In this document: piece by piece, positions 41,182 to 49,311 of the stretch
Numbering within the stretch: position 1 is the first letter of the stretch
Layout: each line of letters opens with the position of its first letter
Assembly: GCF_005938675.2 (NCBI RefSeq)
Contig: NZ_VCCH02000031.1
Span: forward strand, 17,468 to 81,467
DNA: 64,000 bases
From: Mycobacterium sp. KBS0706
GTDB lineage: Bacteria; Pseudomonadota; Alphaproteobacteria; DSM-16000; Inquilinaceae
Direction: 5' to 3'
The notes under the pieces: generated by a model
Database searches by the model: none
Seen by the model: only the letters and a program-made list of their open reading frames with translations
What the model was told of the DNA's origin: nothing
Translations under genes and position numbers: made by a program

Positions 41182-41439
41182 ATGGCCCGTCGTATCGCCG
41201 CCGCCGCTGCCATGGCACTCATTGCTTTGGCGGCGTGCAGCTATGAGGAAGCCGGGAACCACGACTTCGTGAACTTCGAAGTCGATCCGATCGCCGTCAC
41301 GCCGTCCGCCGTGCAGCCGAAGGCGGATGCCCATTGCGCCCGGTATGGTCGACAGGCTGTGCTTGCCGACTTTTTCGGCACCCGAATGACCTTCAACTGC
41401 ATCGAGCCGGCGAAAGCGGTGCCAACGTTCACTCCATAG
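41182..41439 (+). CDS. Small predicted lipoprotein
   Basis: An 85-residue protein. The signal peptide MARRIAAAAAMALIALAACS ends in a lipobox (ALAAC), followed by YEEAGNHDFVNFEVDPIAVT and a mature part with two further Cys (HCARYGRQAVL, FNCIEPAKA) that could form a disulfide. AAGGGA six bases before ATG 41182. No family recognised. Envelope location expected. Confidence 0.75.
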   Translation: MARRIAAAAAMALIALAACSYEEAGNHDFVNFEVDPIAVTPSAVQPKADAHCARYGRQAVLADFFGTRMTFNCIEPAKAVPTFTP

Positions 41440-41454
41440 AGGCGGCCGACACCG

Positions 41455-41640
41455 CTACTGCCGCGTCCCATCCAGGCGCAGTCGCTCCTCGCACCCCTCT
41501 GCAATGAGCCGCCAGGTCGCGGCCCCATCGCCGTCACCCAATGCCTCCAGCCGCTTCGCGCGGTCCGCTGCCGCCACTGGCGCGCGATCCGTGCAGGCGA
41601 ACCATGATGCCAGCCGAGCGCCGGAGGTCTCGGTCGGAGG
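41455..41640 (-). pseudogene. Possible gene remnant without a start
   Basis: A minus-strand frame ending in TAG at 41455-41457 encodes about 60 residues. These include WFACTDRAPVAAADRAKRLE and GDGDGAATWRLIAEGCEERL, a composition typical of a real alphaproteobacterial protein and resembling the end of small DUF6961-like proteins. Upstream the frame hits a stop at about 41655 without a plausible start codon. It borders the low-GC lipase region. Read as a decayed gene end; weak evidence. Confidence 0.3.
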
Positions 41641-41775
41641 GGATAGTGATCACGAGTCCAGAAATTGATGTGGCCCGTACCCTAGCGCCAGTGCAGTGAT
41701 GGGAGTATGCTCCCCGTCAAATTGATAGTTCGCAACCCGCATAGTCAACATATGGCATTAGAAAGGCAGATAGTT

Positions 41776-43089
41776 ATGCCAACATTCGCGTTAATTCCTG
41801 GAATAATGGGAACTTACCTCAAGAGGAATGGAGCGGAGATCTGGCCCCTTTTTCACGGCAGCTCTGATGATCAGGCCCGACAACTCACAAAGGAGGACAC
41901 AGAGACAGGAGATATCATCGGAAGCATTAGAGGATTCTATGACATATATGACCCCACAGTAAATTACATCAAGAAAGACACTAACTGGTCACTGAAGACG
42001 TTTCCGTACGATTGGCGCGTCGACCTGCTAACAACCGCCGTTCTGTTGCGAGATTTTCTTGACGGAATTCGAGGGCCGATCATTATCATCGCTCACAGCA
42101 TGGGTGGTTTAATCACTCGGCATCTGCTGGAGAGTGGAAACTACCGAAACGCAAACATTACAGACGTCATATTTGCAGCGACCCCGCATCTCGGCGCGCC
42201 TGAAGCGCTGATGCGCATTTTGGGACAGACTGGGCTTGGGTGCCTCTCGCTCAATCCGGCGAATTTCGCCTATATGGCTGGCTTCGCTCAAACATTTCCG
42301 GCAGGGCATCAGCTACTTCCTGCGCCTGGCCGCAGCTTCTTCAGAACTCCACCAGGCTGGACAGTCGATCTATACAACGGGAAATTCAAGCCGAGCGATG
42401 CTGCATTTCAATATGGGGTTGGACGAGTTGCCGCACTTCACGCAGGACTGACAGGCCGGATTCCCGAAGGCACCAAATACCACTGCTTCTACGGAGATTC
42501 GATCGATCGCACGAGAATTGCCGTCGACCTTATTGAGAGCAAAGGAGGGCTACGCATCAATCCCGATCAACCGACAGATTGCTTCGCGCTGGGTGATGGA
42601 ACAGTCCCGATTTGGAGTTCGTCCACACAAAGAATTGCTTGGTCAACAATCACCGGATGCCCATCCGATCACATCGGTGTTGCCAGCGATGGTCTTCTGC
42701 TGAAGTTCCTTGGCCAACTATCCGGCGCGACCGTCGCCGCGAGTACCGCCCCGACACTTGCGTTGAACAGCCGGGCCTTTCTGCCCGGCTCCCTTGCAAA
42801 TGTGATTCTCGACCTCCGCGGATCTCCATCCAAGATTGGTGGTCATATAGCCATCTTTTCAGCCGACAACACGGAGGCCGCAGTTGGGGAGGTGTTGCCG
42901 GTAAGCACGGCGGCGGCAACGGATTTCCTTTCACTTTGGGTCCCGATGCCAAACAAAGCCGGCCAATACGTGGTCAAATTTGTCGATACGAACCAGAATG
43001 CAGTCCAGTCAAGCCCGTGCAATGTCGTGACACGCAAGTCTGCCGCCAGGGCGAGAAAGAGAACGGCAGAAACGGTGGTTGCATTCTAG
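41776..43089 (+). CDS. LCAT-like lipase/acyltransferase of foreign base composition
   Basis: A 437-residue alpha/beta hydrolase of the lecithin:cholesterol acyltransferase-like group. It has LIPGIMGTYLKRNGAEIWP at the N-terminus, a nucleophile Ser108 in IIIIAHSMGGL, Asp274 in LGDGTVPIW and His299 in PSDHIGV, a complete triad in the right order. A roughly 100-residue C-terminal beta-rich domain (about 330-425) looks like an Ig/cohesin-type appendage. No signal peptide. ATG 41776 fits family starts; frames open to 41707 are possible. GC is close to 50%, far below all neighbours, indicating recent transfer. It probably acts on lipid esters. Confidence 0.8.
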   Translation: MPTFALIPGIMGTYLKRNGAEIWPLFHGSSDDQARQLTKEDTETGDIIGSIRGFYDIYDPTVNYIKKDTNWSLKTFPYDWRVDLLTTAVLLRDFLDGIRGPIIIIAHSMGGLITRHLLESGNYRNANITDVIFAATPHLGAPEALMRILGQTGLGCLSLNPANFAYMAGFAQTFPAGHQLLPAPGRSFFRTPPGWTVDLYNGKFKPSDAAFQYGVGRVAALHAGLTGRIPEGTKYHCFYGDSIDRTRIAVDLIESKGGLRINPDQPTDCFALGDGTVPIWSSSTQRIAWSTITGCPSDHIGVASDGLLLKFLGQLSGATVAASTAPTLALNSRAFLPGSLANVILDLRGSPSKIGGHIAIFSADNTEAAVGEVLPVSTAAATDFLSLWVPMPNKAGQYVVKFVDTNQNAVQSSPCNVVTRKSAARARKRTAETVVAF

Positions 43090-43414
43090 TGGTCACAAAA
43101 GGACGCTTGGTACCCGCCTGATGAGTCGGCTTGGGGTCGACAGCGTTCCATGGGGAACGGGACCAGGCGTCAGATCTGAACCACTAGGTTTCACGCCGGC
43201 TCTGACGTCGAAAACCCCTTCCCCCTATCCCCCTTCCGCAAGGGGGGGGAATTCATTTTGCTTTCGGCCGATATCGTTGCGAGCATCTCACGCCGCTGCG
43301 CGGCCCGGAACGGAAAGAAAGTTTTAACTTCTTCAAGAGCCTCAGAGACAATCCGAAGGACATTCGGAAAAAGTCTCGCTTGCGGGAGAGGCAATGTAAA
43401 CCCTGCGGCCACGC
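43090..43414. other. Intergenic gap at the edge of the low-GC region
   Basis: These 325 bases separate the lipase from the ICMT-like gene. A family D type hairpin (CCCTT/AAGGG with C and G runs) is at 43219-43249. The part from about 43260 to 43400 is AT-richer than the chromosome average, like the lipase gene. No coding frame, tRNA or mobile element end was recognised. Confidence 0.45.
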
Positions 43415-44083
43415 TCAGTAGAGTCCAGGAATCAAACGCCACGTACGACCACGATAGGCCTGGTATTCGGCGCCGAACTGGTGGGCCAGCAACCGCTCCT
43501 CGGCCCGGATGCGGGCCAGGAGCGGCAGCAGGTTGAGCAACGCCAGCATCACCCCGACGGCCGAGCGGAAGGCCAGCGCCCAGCCCAGAGCGCCGACCAA
43601 CAGCCCGAGATAGCTGGGATGGCGGATCACGCCGTAGATGCCGGTCGTGACCAGCGTGTGCCCCGGCTGGATCGCCACCAGCCCGCTGAACCGCCGGCCG
43701 AGCACGAAGACCGGCCACAGCCGCACCACGCCGCCGAGGGCGAACAGCACGACCCCGAGCCAGCGGACCGTGTCGCCGTCGAGGGTCCAGGCCCCCATGC
43801 GGTCGGTCCAGGCCGGCACATAGGCTCCGAGCAACCCGAGCACGGCGAAGGCCGCCAGCACCCAGCGGTTGCCGCGGTCCTCGCGCTCGCCGGGGCTGAG
43901 ATTGCCGCCGCTGAACAGACCGGCCGCGGTCAGCACCACGGTGATCACGACCAGGGCGGTGCGGGCCGGATGGGCGAAGAAGGCGGCGAACCCGCCCCAG
44001 CCGAGCACGGCCAGGCCGAGATAGACCAGGACGCCGAGCACGGCGACCAGCACCGTCCGCGGCGAAAGCATCGATCGATCCAT
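43415..44083 (-). CDS. Isoprenylcysteine carboxyl methyltransferase (ICMT/PEMT)-like membrane protein
   Basis: A 222-residue membrane protein with about five to six helices. Its C-terminal methyltransferase signature is TTGIYGVIRHPSYLGLLVGA, with downstream RIRAEERLLAHQFGAEYQAY (the R-H-P and E-E pair of the ICMT/PEMT SAM-binding site). Bacterial members methylate small or lipid substrates; the substrate here is unknown. GGGAGG seven bases before ATG 44083 sets the start. The upstream frame to 44467 overlaps DUF3297 in another frame and is rejected. Confidence 0.85.
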   Translation of the reverse strand: MDRSMLSPRTVLVAVLGVLVYLGLAVLGWGGFAAFFAHPARTALVVITVVLTAAGLFSGGNLSPGEREDRGNRWVLAAFAVLGLLGAYVPAWTDRMGAWTLDGDTVRWLGVVLFALGGVVRLWPVFVLGRRFSGLVAIQPGHTLVTTGIYGVIRHPSYLGLLVGALGWALAFRSAVGVMLALLNLLPLLARIRAEERLLAHQFGAEYQAYRGRTWRLIPGLY

Positions 44084-44154
44084 CCGGCGCCTCCCGGGAT
44101 CACGGATTCCCGAGGACTCAATGCCGGACGGCCGGCCGATGTTCCTGCGAGACC

Positions 44155-44406
44155 TCAAGCCTCCGGGGCGTCGTCCCGGAAATACGGCTCGACCGTGCCG
44201 GTCATCTTCATCGTCAGCGGGTTGCCGCGGCGGTCCAGCGCCTTGCCCATCGACAGGCGGACCCAGCCCTCGCTGACGCAATACTCCTCGACATTGGTGC
44301 GCTCGGCGCCGTTGAAGCGGATGCCGACGCCGCGGCGCAGCGCCGCCTCGTCGAAATGCGGGCTGTTCGGATTGTTCGACAGGCGGTCGGGCGGGGTGTC
44401 GGCCAT
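44155..44406 (-). CDS. DUF3297 family protein
   Basis: An 83-residue conserved protein. MADTPPDRLSNNPNSPHFDE, RGVGIRFNGAERTNVEEYCV and SEGWVRLSMGKALDRRGNPL match DUF3297 over its full length. GGGAG before the ATG pair at 44406-44409 defines the start. It is probably a soluble cytoplasmic protein. Function is not established for the family. It lies upstream of the ICMT-like gene by 71 bases. Confidence 0.87.
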   Translation of the reverse strand: MADTPPDRLSNNPNSPHFDEAALRRGVGIRFNGAERTNVEEYCVSEGWVRLSMGKALDRRGNPLTMKMTGTVEPYFRDDAPEA

Positions 44407-44516
44407 CATCGGCTCCCGGCAGTGGCGGCGGATGGCGGGTGATAGCCGCACGCGGCGGCGCTGACAATGCGCGAGGCGGGTGCTATCCGATCCGGAAGAA
44501 CCGACGGGGACAGGCG

Positions 44517-45614
44517 ATGCTGATCTATATCTGCAGCTACACGGGCGCGTCCGGCAACGGCGACGGCATCACCCTGGCCCGGCTGGACCCGGAGACGGGT
44601 CGGCTGGAGGCGCTGCGCAGCGTCGCCGGGCCCAGCCCCTCCTGGCTCGCCTTCGCCCCGGACGGGGCGCATGCCTACGCCGTCAACGAGATCGACGAAT
44701 TCGAAGGCGCGGCGCAGGGCGCCGTCACCGCCTACCGGGTCGAGCCGCGGAGCGGCGACCTGGTCGCGCTGAACACCGTCGGCTCCGGCGGCACCGTGCC
44801 GTGCCATGCCAGCGTCCATCCCGGCGGCCGGCATCTGCTGGTGGCGAATTACGGCGACGGCCGGCTGGCGGTGCTGCCGATCGCGGAGGACGGGTCGCTG
44901 GGCGCCGCCAGCGACGTGCAGGCGCCGGCGGGGCCGGTCGGCGCGGACCGGGCCGAGGCCGGGCCGCCCGGCAGCTTCGCCATCAGCGGCCATGACGGCT
45001 CGCACGCCCATGCCATCGAGACCGCCGGCCGCTTCGTGCTGAGCACCGATCTCGGCCAGGACCGCATCCATGTCTGGACCCTCGACGAGGCCGCCGGGGC
45101 GCTGCGCCCGGCCGATCCGTCCTTCTTCCCGGCCGCCTCGGCCGGCGCCGGGCCGCGGCACCTCGCCTTCCATCCGAACGGCCGCATCTTCTACACCACC
45201 TATGAGGAGGCGTCGCAGCTGGCCGTGCATGGCTGGGACCCGACGACCGGCCGCGCCCCGCTGAAGCAGCAGCTGAGCTCGCTGCCGCCGGGCTTCGCCG
45301 GCTCCAGCTTCGCCTCGGCGCTGGCGGTCAGCCGCGACGGCCGCTTCCTCTATTCCGGCAACCGGCTGCACAACAGCATCGCCATCTTCGGCATCCGCCC
45401 GGACGGGACGCTGCGCTGGCTGGACGCGGAATGGACCCGCGGCGACTACCCGAACCACGTGGCGCTGGACCCGACCGGGCGCTTCCTGCTGGCCTGCAAC
45501 CGGCGCAGCGACAACGTCACCCTGTTCCGGGTCAACCCGCAATCCGGAGCGCTGGCCTTCACCGGCCGCTATCTGCCGATCGGCAGCCCGAACATGGTGG
45601 CGTTCCCGCCTTAG
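44517..45614 (+). CDS. Lactonase family beta-propeller (6-phosphogluconolactonase type)
   Basis: A 365-residue seven-bladed propeller protein of the YbhE/Pgl group. The repeated blade signature is seen as SWLAFAPDGAHAYAVNEID, HASVHPGGRHLLVANYGDG, RHLAFHPNGRIFYTTYEEA and NHVALDPTGRFLLACNRRSD. Family members hydrolyse 6-phosphogluconolactone or related sugar lactones. No signal peptide. It is convergent with an MDR oxidoreductase, overlapping by four bases. No pentose phosphate gene is nearby, so the exact lactone is uncertain. Confidence 0.88.
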   Translation: MLIYICSYTGASGNGDGITLARLDPETGRLEALRSVAGPSPSWLAFAPDGAHAYAVNEIDEFEGAAQGAVTAYRVEPRSGDLVALNTVGSGGTVPCHASVHPGGRHLLVANYGDGRLAVLPIAEDGSLGAASDVQAPAGPVGADRAEAGPPGSFAISGHDGSHAHAIETAGRFVLSTDLGQDRIHVWTLDEAAGALRPADPSFFPAASAGAGPRHLAFHPNGRIFYTTYEEASQLAVHGWDPTTGRAPLKQQLSSLPPGFAGSSFASALAVSRDGRFLYSGNRLHNSIAIFGIRPDGTLRWLDAEWTRGDYPNHVALDPTGRFLLACNRRSDNVTLFRVNPQSGALAFTGRYLPIGSPNMVAFPP

Positions 45615-46603
45615 CCGATCTCGACCACGACCTTGCCCGCCGGTCCGGCCGCGACCGCCTGATGCGCGGCCTCGGCCGTGTCGAGGGTGAAGCGTCGCGG
45701 GTCCAGGATCGGAGCCAGCAGGCCGGCCTCGGCCAGGGCAGCGGCCCGGCGCATGATCTCACCATGGTGTGCCCGCCCCTGGCCGGTCAGCAGCGGCAGC
45801 AGGGTGAAGACGCCGGAATAGGTGGCGGCGCGGAACGACAGCGGCGCCAGGGCATGGCTGCCCCAGCCGAGGGCGCTGACGACATGGCCGAAGCGTCGCA
45901 CCGCCTGGAAGGAGGCGTCGAGCACCGGCCCGCCGACCGTGTCGTAGACCAGGTCGAAGCCGCGGCCGCCGGTGTGGGCGGAGACGGTGGCCTCGACGGT
46001 CTCGGCACGGTCGATCGGCGTGGCGCCGAGGCGCCCTACCCGTTCCAGCTTCCCGGCCGAGGCGGTGGCGAAGACCCGGGCGCCGTAAGCGCGGGCCAGT
46101 TGCACCGCGACATGGCCGACGCCGCCGGCGCCGCCCTGGACCAGAACGGACTGCCCCTCCCGGACCCCGGCGCGGTCGACCAGCCCTTCCCAGGCGGTGA
46201 TCGTGGCCAACGGCAGCGCCGCGGCCTCACGCATCGAGAGATTGGCCGGCTTCGGTGCCAGCAGCGCCGCATCGACCGCCGCGAATTCGGCCAGCGAACC
46301 CTGGCGGCCGCCGACGCCGCCCGTCATGCCGTAGACCTCGTCGCCCGGGCGGAAGTCGGTGATGCCCGGCCCGATCGCGGCGACGGTGCCGGCAAGGTCG
46401 ATGCCGAGCACCGCCGGCAGCGGATGCTTCGCATGGGCCGCGGCGCCGGCGCGGATCTTGAGGTCGAGCGGGTTGACGCCGCTGGCGGCGATCCGCACCA
46501 GCACCTGGCCTTCGGCGGGCACCGGCCGCGCCAGTTCGGCCGGGCGCAGCGGCCCGTCCGGGCGATCGAGCACCAAAGCGCGCATCATCGGGAGATCGGT
46601 CAT
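45611..46603 (-). CDS. Zinc-independent MDR-family oxidoreductase (quinone reductase-like)
   Basis: A 330-residue medium-chain dehydrogenase/reductase. The GroES-like N-terminal domain has ASGVNPLDLKIRAG and GIDLAGTVAAIG, and the Rossmann fold has VLVQGGAGGVGHVAVQLA. Catalytic and structural zinc Cys ligands are missing, so it belongs to the quinone oxidoreductase (QOR) group using NADPH. AAAGGA before ATG 46603. It is divergent from a LysR gene whose probable operator lies in the 101-base gap. Confidence 0.9.
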   Translation of the reverse strand: MTDLPMMRALVLDRPDGPLRPAELARPVPAEGQVLVRIAASGVNPLDLKIRAGAAAHAKHPLPAVLGIDLAGTVAAIGPGITDFRPGDEVYGMTGGVGGRQGSLAEFAAVDAALLAPKPANLSMREAAALPLATITAWEGLVDRAGVREGQSVLVQGGAGGVGHVAVQLARAYGARVFATASAGKLERVGRLGATPIDRAETVEATVSAHTGGRGFDLVYDTVGGPVLDASFQAVRRFGHVVSALGWGSHALAPLSFRAATYSGVFTLLPLLTGQGRAHHGEIMRRAAALAEAGLLAPILDPRRFTLDTAEAAHQAVAAGPAGKVVVEIG

Positions 46604-46650
46604 GGCTTGGTCCTTTCGGTGATGGACCGAGAGATGGGCCATGCCGGATC

Positions 46651-46674
46651 GTTCGGGAATGAACGAGAATGTTC
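46651..46674. promoter_or_regulatory. Helically phased half-sites, candidate LysR operator
   Basis: GTTC (46651), GAAC (46661) and GTTC (46671) are alternately oriented half-sites, each exactly 10 bases from the next and separated by GGGAAT and GAGAAT. The regular one-turn spacing in the gap between the divergent MDR and LysR genes suggests a regulator site. Confidence 0.5.
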
Positions 46675-46704
46675 GAGATCCATGCAGTTCTGTATGATGA
46701 CCGC

Positions 46705-47550
46705 ATGGAGTGGAACGACCTGAAGGTCTTCCTGGCGATCGCGCGGGCCGGCACGCTGGGGGCCGCGGCCCGGGCGCTGGGCCAGACCCAGCCGACCATG
46801 GGACGGCGGCTGCGGGCGCTGGAGCAGGCGGTCGGCCAGGCCCTGTTCCAGCGCACCCGCGACGGCTTCGTGCTGACCGCCGAGGGCGCGGCAGTGCTGG
46901 CCCATGCCGAGCGGGTGGAGGAGGAGGCGATCGCCTTCGAGCGCCGCCTGGCCGGCCAGGGTGGCGCGCTGGAGGGGATGCTGCGGGTCTCCGCCTCCGA
47001 CTGGTTCGGCGCCCGGGTGCTGGCGCCGATCCTCGCCGGCTTCACCCGCGCCCATCCCGGCGTCACGGTCGAGCTGGTGACCGATTCCCGGCTGTTCAGC
47101 CTGGCCCGGCGCGAGGCCGACCTGGTGGTGCGCATCCGCCCCTTCGACGAGCCGGAGGTGGTGCAGCGCCGGCTGACCCATGTGCCCTATGCACTCTACG
47201 CTGTCGCCGGCACCACGGAGCCGGGCGACGGCACGGGCTGCGCCCTGGTCACCATGGACACGGCGTTCGAGGCGATGCCGGACGTGGCTTGGCTGGCCCG
47301 GGCACTGCCGCGTGCCCGCGTGGCCTTCCGCAGCAACAACCGCGAAGCCCAGGCCCGTGCCTGCGCCGCCGGGGCCGGTTTCGCGGTGCTGCCCCGGCCG
47401 CTGGGCGATGCCGAGCCGGGGCTGCAGCGGATCGATCTCGGCGAGGCGCCGCCGGGCCGCGACGTCTGGGTCGGCTTCCACCGCGACCTGCGCCGCCTGG
47501 CCCGGCTGCGGGCGCTGCTCGATGCCATGGTGGAGGGGGTGGCGGGGTAA
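46705..47550 (+). CDS. LysR-family regulator
   Basis: A 281-residue LysR regulator: MEWNDLKVFLAIARAGTLGA, AAARALGQTQPTMGRRLRAL (HTH), and a shortened effector domain. ATG 46705 is the natural family start; an upstream in-frame ATG lies in the operator region. It faces an MDR oxidoreductase, a common pairing for quinone/electrophile sensing (inference). A family A palindrome follows its stop codon. Confidence 0.88.
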   Translation: MEWNDLKVFLAIARAGTLGAAARALGQTQPTMGRRLRALEQAVGQALFQRTRDGFVLTAEGAAVLAHAERVEEEAIAFERRLAGQGGALEGMLRVSASDWFGARVLAPILAGFTRAHPGVTVELVTDSRLFSLARREADLVVRIRPFDEPEVVQRRLTHVPYALYAVAGTTEPGDGTGCALVTMDTAFEAMPDVAWLARALPRARVAFRSNNREAQARACAAGAGFAVLPRPLGDAEPGLQRIDLGEAPPGRDVWVGFHRDLRRLARLRALLDAMVEGVAG

Positions 47551-47573
47551 TGCTGACCGTGCAGAACACCGAT

Positions 47574-47661
47574 CCGTCATGGCGAGCCCCGAAGGGGCGC
47601 GGCCATCCAACGGCACCGCCCTCTGGATGGCCACGTCGGCTTCGCCTCCTCGCCATGACGG
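47574..47661. repeat. Intergenic palindromic repeat, family A copy 2
   Basis: The same terminal inverted repeats as at 121-213 (CCGTCATGGCGAG and CTCGCCATGACGG), with the same inner GGCCATCCA / TGGATGGCC pair and the CCCCGAAGGGGC hairpin. It lies between the convergent LysR and SDR genes. Confidence 0.87.
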
Positions 47662-47699
47662 CTAGGGGTGGTGAGTCAGCACCAGCCCTGGGGGATCGG

Positions 47700-48473
47700 T
47701 CAGCCCCGATAGATCGGTGCGCCCGAGGGCGAACCCGTGGCGCCGCCGTCGACGAAGAGGTCGACGCCCTGGACGTAGCTGGAGTCGTCCGAGGCCAGGA
47801 ACAGCACCGCCTTCGCCACCTCGTCGGGCTCGCCGAAGCGGCCGGCCGGGATGCCGCGGCTGATGTGTTGCACCAGCGCCGCGCGACCCTCCGGCGACGG
47901 CGCCACGGCCGACCAGATGTCGGTGTCGGTGGCGCCGGGCGAGACCACGTTCACCCGGATGCCGCGCGGCGCCAGCTCCGACGCCAGCACCTTGCCCATC
48001 GACCGGATGCCGCCCTTGCTGGCGGCATAGGCCGACCAGCCGGCTGCGCCGAGCTCGCTGTGCACCGAGCTGGTGAGGATGATCGAGGCGCCCTCCTTCA
48101 GATGCGGCAGCGCCGCCTGCACCGCGAAGAACACGCCGGTCAGGTTGACGCGGACGATCTGCTCGAACTGCTCGAAGGAGGTCTGGCCCAGCGGCGTGGT
48201 GCCGCCGATGCCGGCATTGGCGAACACGATGTCGAGCCGGCCGAAGCGTTCCACCGCCTGGGCCGCCGCCCGCTCCATCGCCGCGGCATCGGCGGTGTCG
48301 GCCTGCAGCACCAGCACGGCATCGCCCAGCTCGCGCGCCGCGGCGTCCAGCGTCTCGCGGTTGCGGCCGGTGATCGCCACCTTCGCACCCTCGGCCACGA
48401 ACCGGCGGGCCGTCGCCAGGCCGATGCCGGCATTGCCGCCGGTGATCAGCGCAACCTTGTCCTGCAACCTCAT
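47700..48473 (-). CDS. SDR-family oxidoreductase
   Basis: A 257-residue classical short-chain dehydrogenase. The cofactor motif is ITGGNAGIGLATARR, NAGIG is the structural Asn motif, the active-site Ser is in IILTSSVHSE, and the Tyr-x3-Lys is in SAYAASKGGI. The C-terminal VQGVDLFVDGGATG is typical. AGGAG seven bases before ATG 48473. It is divergent from a TetR gene with a large palindrome between them, so it is very likely repressed by that TetR. The substrate is unknown. Confidence 0.92.
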   Translation of the reverse strand: MRLQDKVALITGGNAGIGLATARRFVAEGAKVAITGRNRETLDAAARELGDAVLVLQADTADAAAMERAAAQAVERFGRLDIVFANAGIGGTTPLGQTSFEQFEQIVRVNLTGVFFAVQAALPHLKEGASIILTSSVHSELGAAGWSAYAASKGGIRSMGKVLASELAPRGIRVNVVSPGATDTDIWSAVAPSPEGRAALVQHISRGIPAGRFGEPDEVAKAVLFLASDDSSYVQGVDLFVDGGATGSPSGAPIYRG

Positions 48474-48528
48474 CTCGGTCTCCTGCGATCCGGGCTGGCG
48501 GCGACGGCCGGTCGAGCCCATATTCTGG

Positions 48529-48569
48529 ATGACGGTTGTCATCTCGATTGAGGAGATGATAACCGTCAT
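48529..48569. promoter_or_regulatory. TetR operator pair (41-base inverted repeat)
   Basis: Arms 48529-48545 (ATGACGGTTGTCATCTC) and 48553-48569 (GAGATGATAACCGTCAT) are complementary at 16 of 17 positions around a seven-base spacer. Each arm also contains its own dyad (ATGAC-ggtt-GTCAT). It lies between the divergent SDR and TetR genes, as expected for two repressor dimers. Confidence 0.82.
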
Positions 48570-48605
48570 CCTGATTGTCAACGACCGGCCGAGGAGAAAT
48601 TTGCG

Positions 48606-49211
48606 ATGGGCCATTCGCGCCAGGACAAGGCGGCCAGCCATGATCGCATCGTGCGCATCGCCGCCGGCCGCTTCCGCGAGGCAGGAGTCGGCGGCCTCAG
48701 CGTCGCCGAGCTGATGCAGGAGGCCGGGCTGACCCATGGCGGCTTCTACCGCCATTTCGGCTCGCGCGACGACCTGGTGGCCGAAGCGCTGGAGGAGGCC
48801 CTGGCCCAGAGCCGGGCGACCGTCGCCGCCGCGCGGGAGGCCGGCGCCGGCTACGCCGGGATCGTCGCCGAGTATCTGAGCCCGCAGCATCGCGACGCGC
48901 CCGGGCTGGGCTGCGCCGTGGCGGCCCTGGCCAGCGAGGCCGGGCGGCTGCAGGACCGGCCTCGCGAAGCCTTCACCCGGCACGTCGAGGCCAGCGTGGA
49001 GACGTTCCTGGCCCTGCTGCGGGCGAAGAACCCGGCCGCCACCCGCGCCGACGCCCTGCTGGCCATCAGCGCCCTGGCCGGCGCCGTGGCCCTGGCCCGC
49101 GCCGTGTCCGACCCGGCGCTGTCGGACGAGATCCTGCAGGGGGTCGGGGAGAAGCTGGTTGCCCTGGCTGGGCGGGACGATGGGGCGGCGAAGGGGGATG
49201 CAGCCGCGTGA
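48606..49211 (+). CDS. TetR/AcrR-family regulator
   Basis: A 201-residue repressor with HTH SHDRIVRIAAGRFREAGVGG then SVAELMQEAGLTHGGFYRHF. The ligand domain is mostly helical, with a short C-terminal Gly/Asp/Ala tail. The start ATG 48606 lies about 36 bases after the operator. By position it controls the divergent SDR gene and itself. The effector is unknown. Confidence 0.92.
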   Translation: MGHSRQDKAASHDRIVRIAAGRFREAGVGGLSVAELMQEAGLTHGGFYRHFGSRDDLVAEALEEALAQSRATVAAAREAGAGYAGIVAEYLSPQHRDAPGLGCAVAALASEAGRLQDRPREAFTRHVEASVETFLALLRAKNPAATRADALLAISALAGAVALARAVSDPALSDEILQGVGEKLVALAGRDDGAAKGDAAA

Positions 49212-49295
49212 AGTGGCCTGCCCCCGCCGGAACACCGCGGAGTCCCTCGGGTTCCGCCGTAAACACAATGTTCATTGCGCGGACGGCTCGTTCTC

Positions 49296-49310
49296 GTTCA
49301 TGATATGTTC
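49296..49310 (+). promoter_or_regulatory. Candidate LexA (SOS) box
   Basis: GTTC-ATGATAT-GTTC fits the GTTC-N7-GTTC direct-repeat box bound by LexA in Alphaproteobacteria. It ends one base before the ATG of the next gene (49312), so bound LexA would block initiation. One or two chance matches are expected in a window of this size, so the position rather than the match is the main argument. Confidence 0.45.
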
Positions 49311-49311
49311 T

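Noticed and set aside
43219..43249. Intrinsic terminator after the lipase gene
   Set aside because: The C/G-run hairpin has no T tract and matches the dispersed family D repeat instead.
44095..44467. Upstream extension of the ICMT-like gene frame
   Set aside because: It overlaps the well supported DUF3297 gene in another frame, and a strong ribosome binding site marks ATG 44083.
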